Source: Paenibacillus polymyxa (GTDB taxonomy: Bacteria; Bacillota; Bacilli; Paenibacillales; Paenibacillaceae). Taken from it: DNA of 64,000 nucleotides. The notes under the pieces were generated by a model. The model did no database searches. It worked only from the letters and a program-made list of their open reading frames with translations, and was not told the origin of the DNA. Shown here one piece after another: positions 63,201-64,000 of this stretch. The DNA is taken from NCBI RefSeq assembly GCF_018614975.1, contig NZ_JAGGNR010000008.1:558001-622000 (forward strand), in the 5' to 3' direction. The first letter of the stretch is position 1; each line of letters begins with the position of its first letter. The translations under genes and the position numbers were made by a program.

Positions 63201-63334
63201 CAACTGTGCTCTACCTTTCTCTTGTGGGATTAACAGAATCGCTAATGTTATTATGACAAGCCTGCTTGTTTCCTATGCACCAAATCATCCGATCTTTGGA
63301 GCAGATGGCAAAACTCAGTCTGCTGAGCAAGCAA

Positions 63335-63364
63335 TAAGCCCTCAACCAATATGGTTGAGGGCTT
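63335..63364 (-). terminator. Hairpin after the SpoIIIE-type gene
   Basis: AAGCCCTCAACC pairs with GGTTGAGGGCTT, 33 bases after the stop codon. The T run is weak. Confidence 0.65.
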
Positions 63365-63397
63365 GAACGATTCGTTGTAACCATGTTACATGTTACA

Positions 63398-64000
63398 CTA
63401 CGAGCTTATTTTATTCTGCTGATACTGTTCAAGTGAAACCAGTACTTCCCTTGGTTTGCTGCCCTCGTAAGGACCGATTACACCCCGGGCTTCCATGGAG
63501 TCAATTAAACGCGCTGCACGTGTGTAACCAACCCGCATACGACGTTGCAACAGGGAGACTGAAGCTTGTTTTGCCTCCAATATAATCTGTACAGCTTGCT
63601 CATATAACTCATCCTGTACTTCATCGGCAGCCTGAATGGAATCATCCACTTCAGGTACAATGGATTCATCATACTGCGCTTCACCTTGACCACGTACGTA
63701 GTTTACAATATTCTCGACTTCTTCATCGCTCATAAATGCACCTTGTACTCGAACCGGTTTTGATGCGCCCATCGGCATGAACAACATATCTCCACGACCC
63801 AACAGCTTCTCAGCCCCACCCATATCCAGAATCGTTCGGGAATCGACTTGAGAGGATACGCCGAAGGCAATCCGCGATGGAATGTTAGCCTTGATTACCC
63901 CGGTAATAACGTCAACAGAAGGACGTTGTGTGGCAATAATCAGATGGATTCCGGCTGCACGAGCCATCTGAGCAAGTCGTGCAATGGCATCCTCCACATC
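63398..64000 (-). CDS. spoIIIE: FtsK/SpoIIIE DNA translocase (C-terminal part)
   Basis: Only the last 200 residues are in the window; the gene runs off the right edge. They contain [47 protein letters not shown] of the motor and the C-terminal gamma winged helix ([42 protein letters not shown]). SpoIIIE moves the chromosome into the forespore. Position upstream of sleB and ymfF agrees with the Bacillus order. Confidence 0.95.
   Translation of the reverse strand, partial: DVEDAIARLAQMARAAGIHLIIATQRPSVDVITGVIKANIPSRIAFGVSSQVDSRTILDMGGAEKLLGRGDMLFMPMGASKPVRVQGAFMSDEEVENIVNYVRGQGEAQYDESIVPEVDDSIQAADEVQDELYEQAVQIILEAKQASVSLLQRRMRVGYTRAARLIDSMEARGVIGPYEGSKPREVLVSLEQYQQNKISS

Noticed and set aside
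1..64000. Search for tRNA, rRNA, CRISPR arrays, transposase or phage genes
   Set aside because: None recognised on reading; short repeats are the only mobile-like features.

Overview
The window looks like chromosomal DNA of a Paenibacillus-type bacterium (Bacillota, spore-former, moderate GC). The right third follows the Bacillus subtilis gene order around recA: spoIIIE/ftsK, sleB, ymfF, ymfH, ymfI, ymfJ, ymfK, rodZ, pgsA, cinA, recA, recX, rny, ymdB, spoVS, miaB, ricA. An arginine T-box leader, a LexA-type box at recA, strong purine-rich ribosome binding sites and many TTG/GTG starts support a low-to-mid GC Gram-positive. Almost all genes are on the minus strand. No rRNA, tRNA, CRISPR array, transposase or prophage gene was seen.

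Layout. 1-5.5 kb: a partial acyltransferase, a DUF202 membrane protein, a glycine-zipper stress protein, a small family of intergenic repeats, HrpB helicase with an internal GC-rich block, and an SDR. 5.6-16 kb: a leftward type VII (ESX/WXG100) secretion locus with a YukD-like protein, an EccC/EssC-type ATPase, two uncharacterised proteins, a WXG100 protein, a kinase-TM-coiled-coil protein, a vWA protein and a PP2C phosphatase. This pairs secretion genes with a kinase/phosphatase/vWA triad and is the most interesting block. 16-24.7 kb: housekeeping and accessory genes, including a 5'-truncated aldehyde dehydrogenase, an L,D-transpeptidase, RsgA, an ArsR-type regulator divergent from a bacillithiol-disulfide reductase-like gene, DUF441 and a Nudix gene. 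24.7-29 kb: a rightward heterodimeric ABC exporter pair (BmrC/BmrD-like), preceded by a promoter, a 26-codon leader peptide and an intrinsic terminator, as in an antibiotic-responsive attenuator. 29-34.3 kb: YdcF, a HEPN-like protein, an ABC pair and argS behind its T-box. 34.4-39 kb: a Cys-rich copper-binding protein, a COG0523 metallochaperone, MoaB, a lipoprotein and an oxidoreductase. 39.4-42.6 kb: an NAD salvage operon (NrtR-like regulator, PncA, PncB) with a palindrome on its promoter. 43-64 kb: the conserved ric/miaB/spoVS/rny/recA/pgsA/rodZ/ymf/sleB/spoIIIE block, which covers tRNA modification, RNA turnover, DNA repair, phospholipid synthesis, cell shape, EF-P modification and sporulation.

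Non-coding structure is rich: a 167-bp element with terminal inverted repeats inside the secretion operon (7293-7459), a multi-branched structured element after ricA (about 43100-43275), a 23-codon orphan reading frame with its own terminator (20690-20761), and a cluster of hairpins after recA. All functional calls come from reading the sequence and family knowledge; no database search was run.
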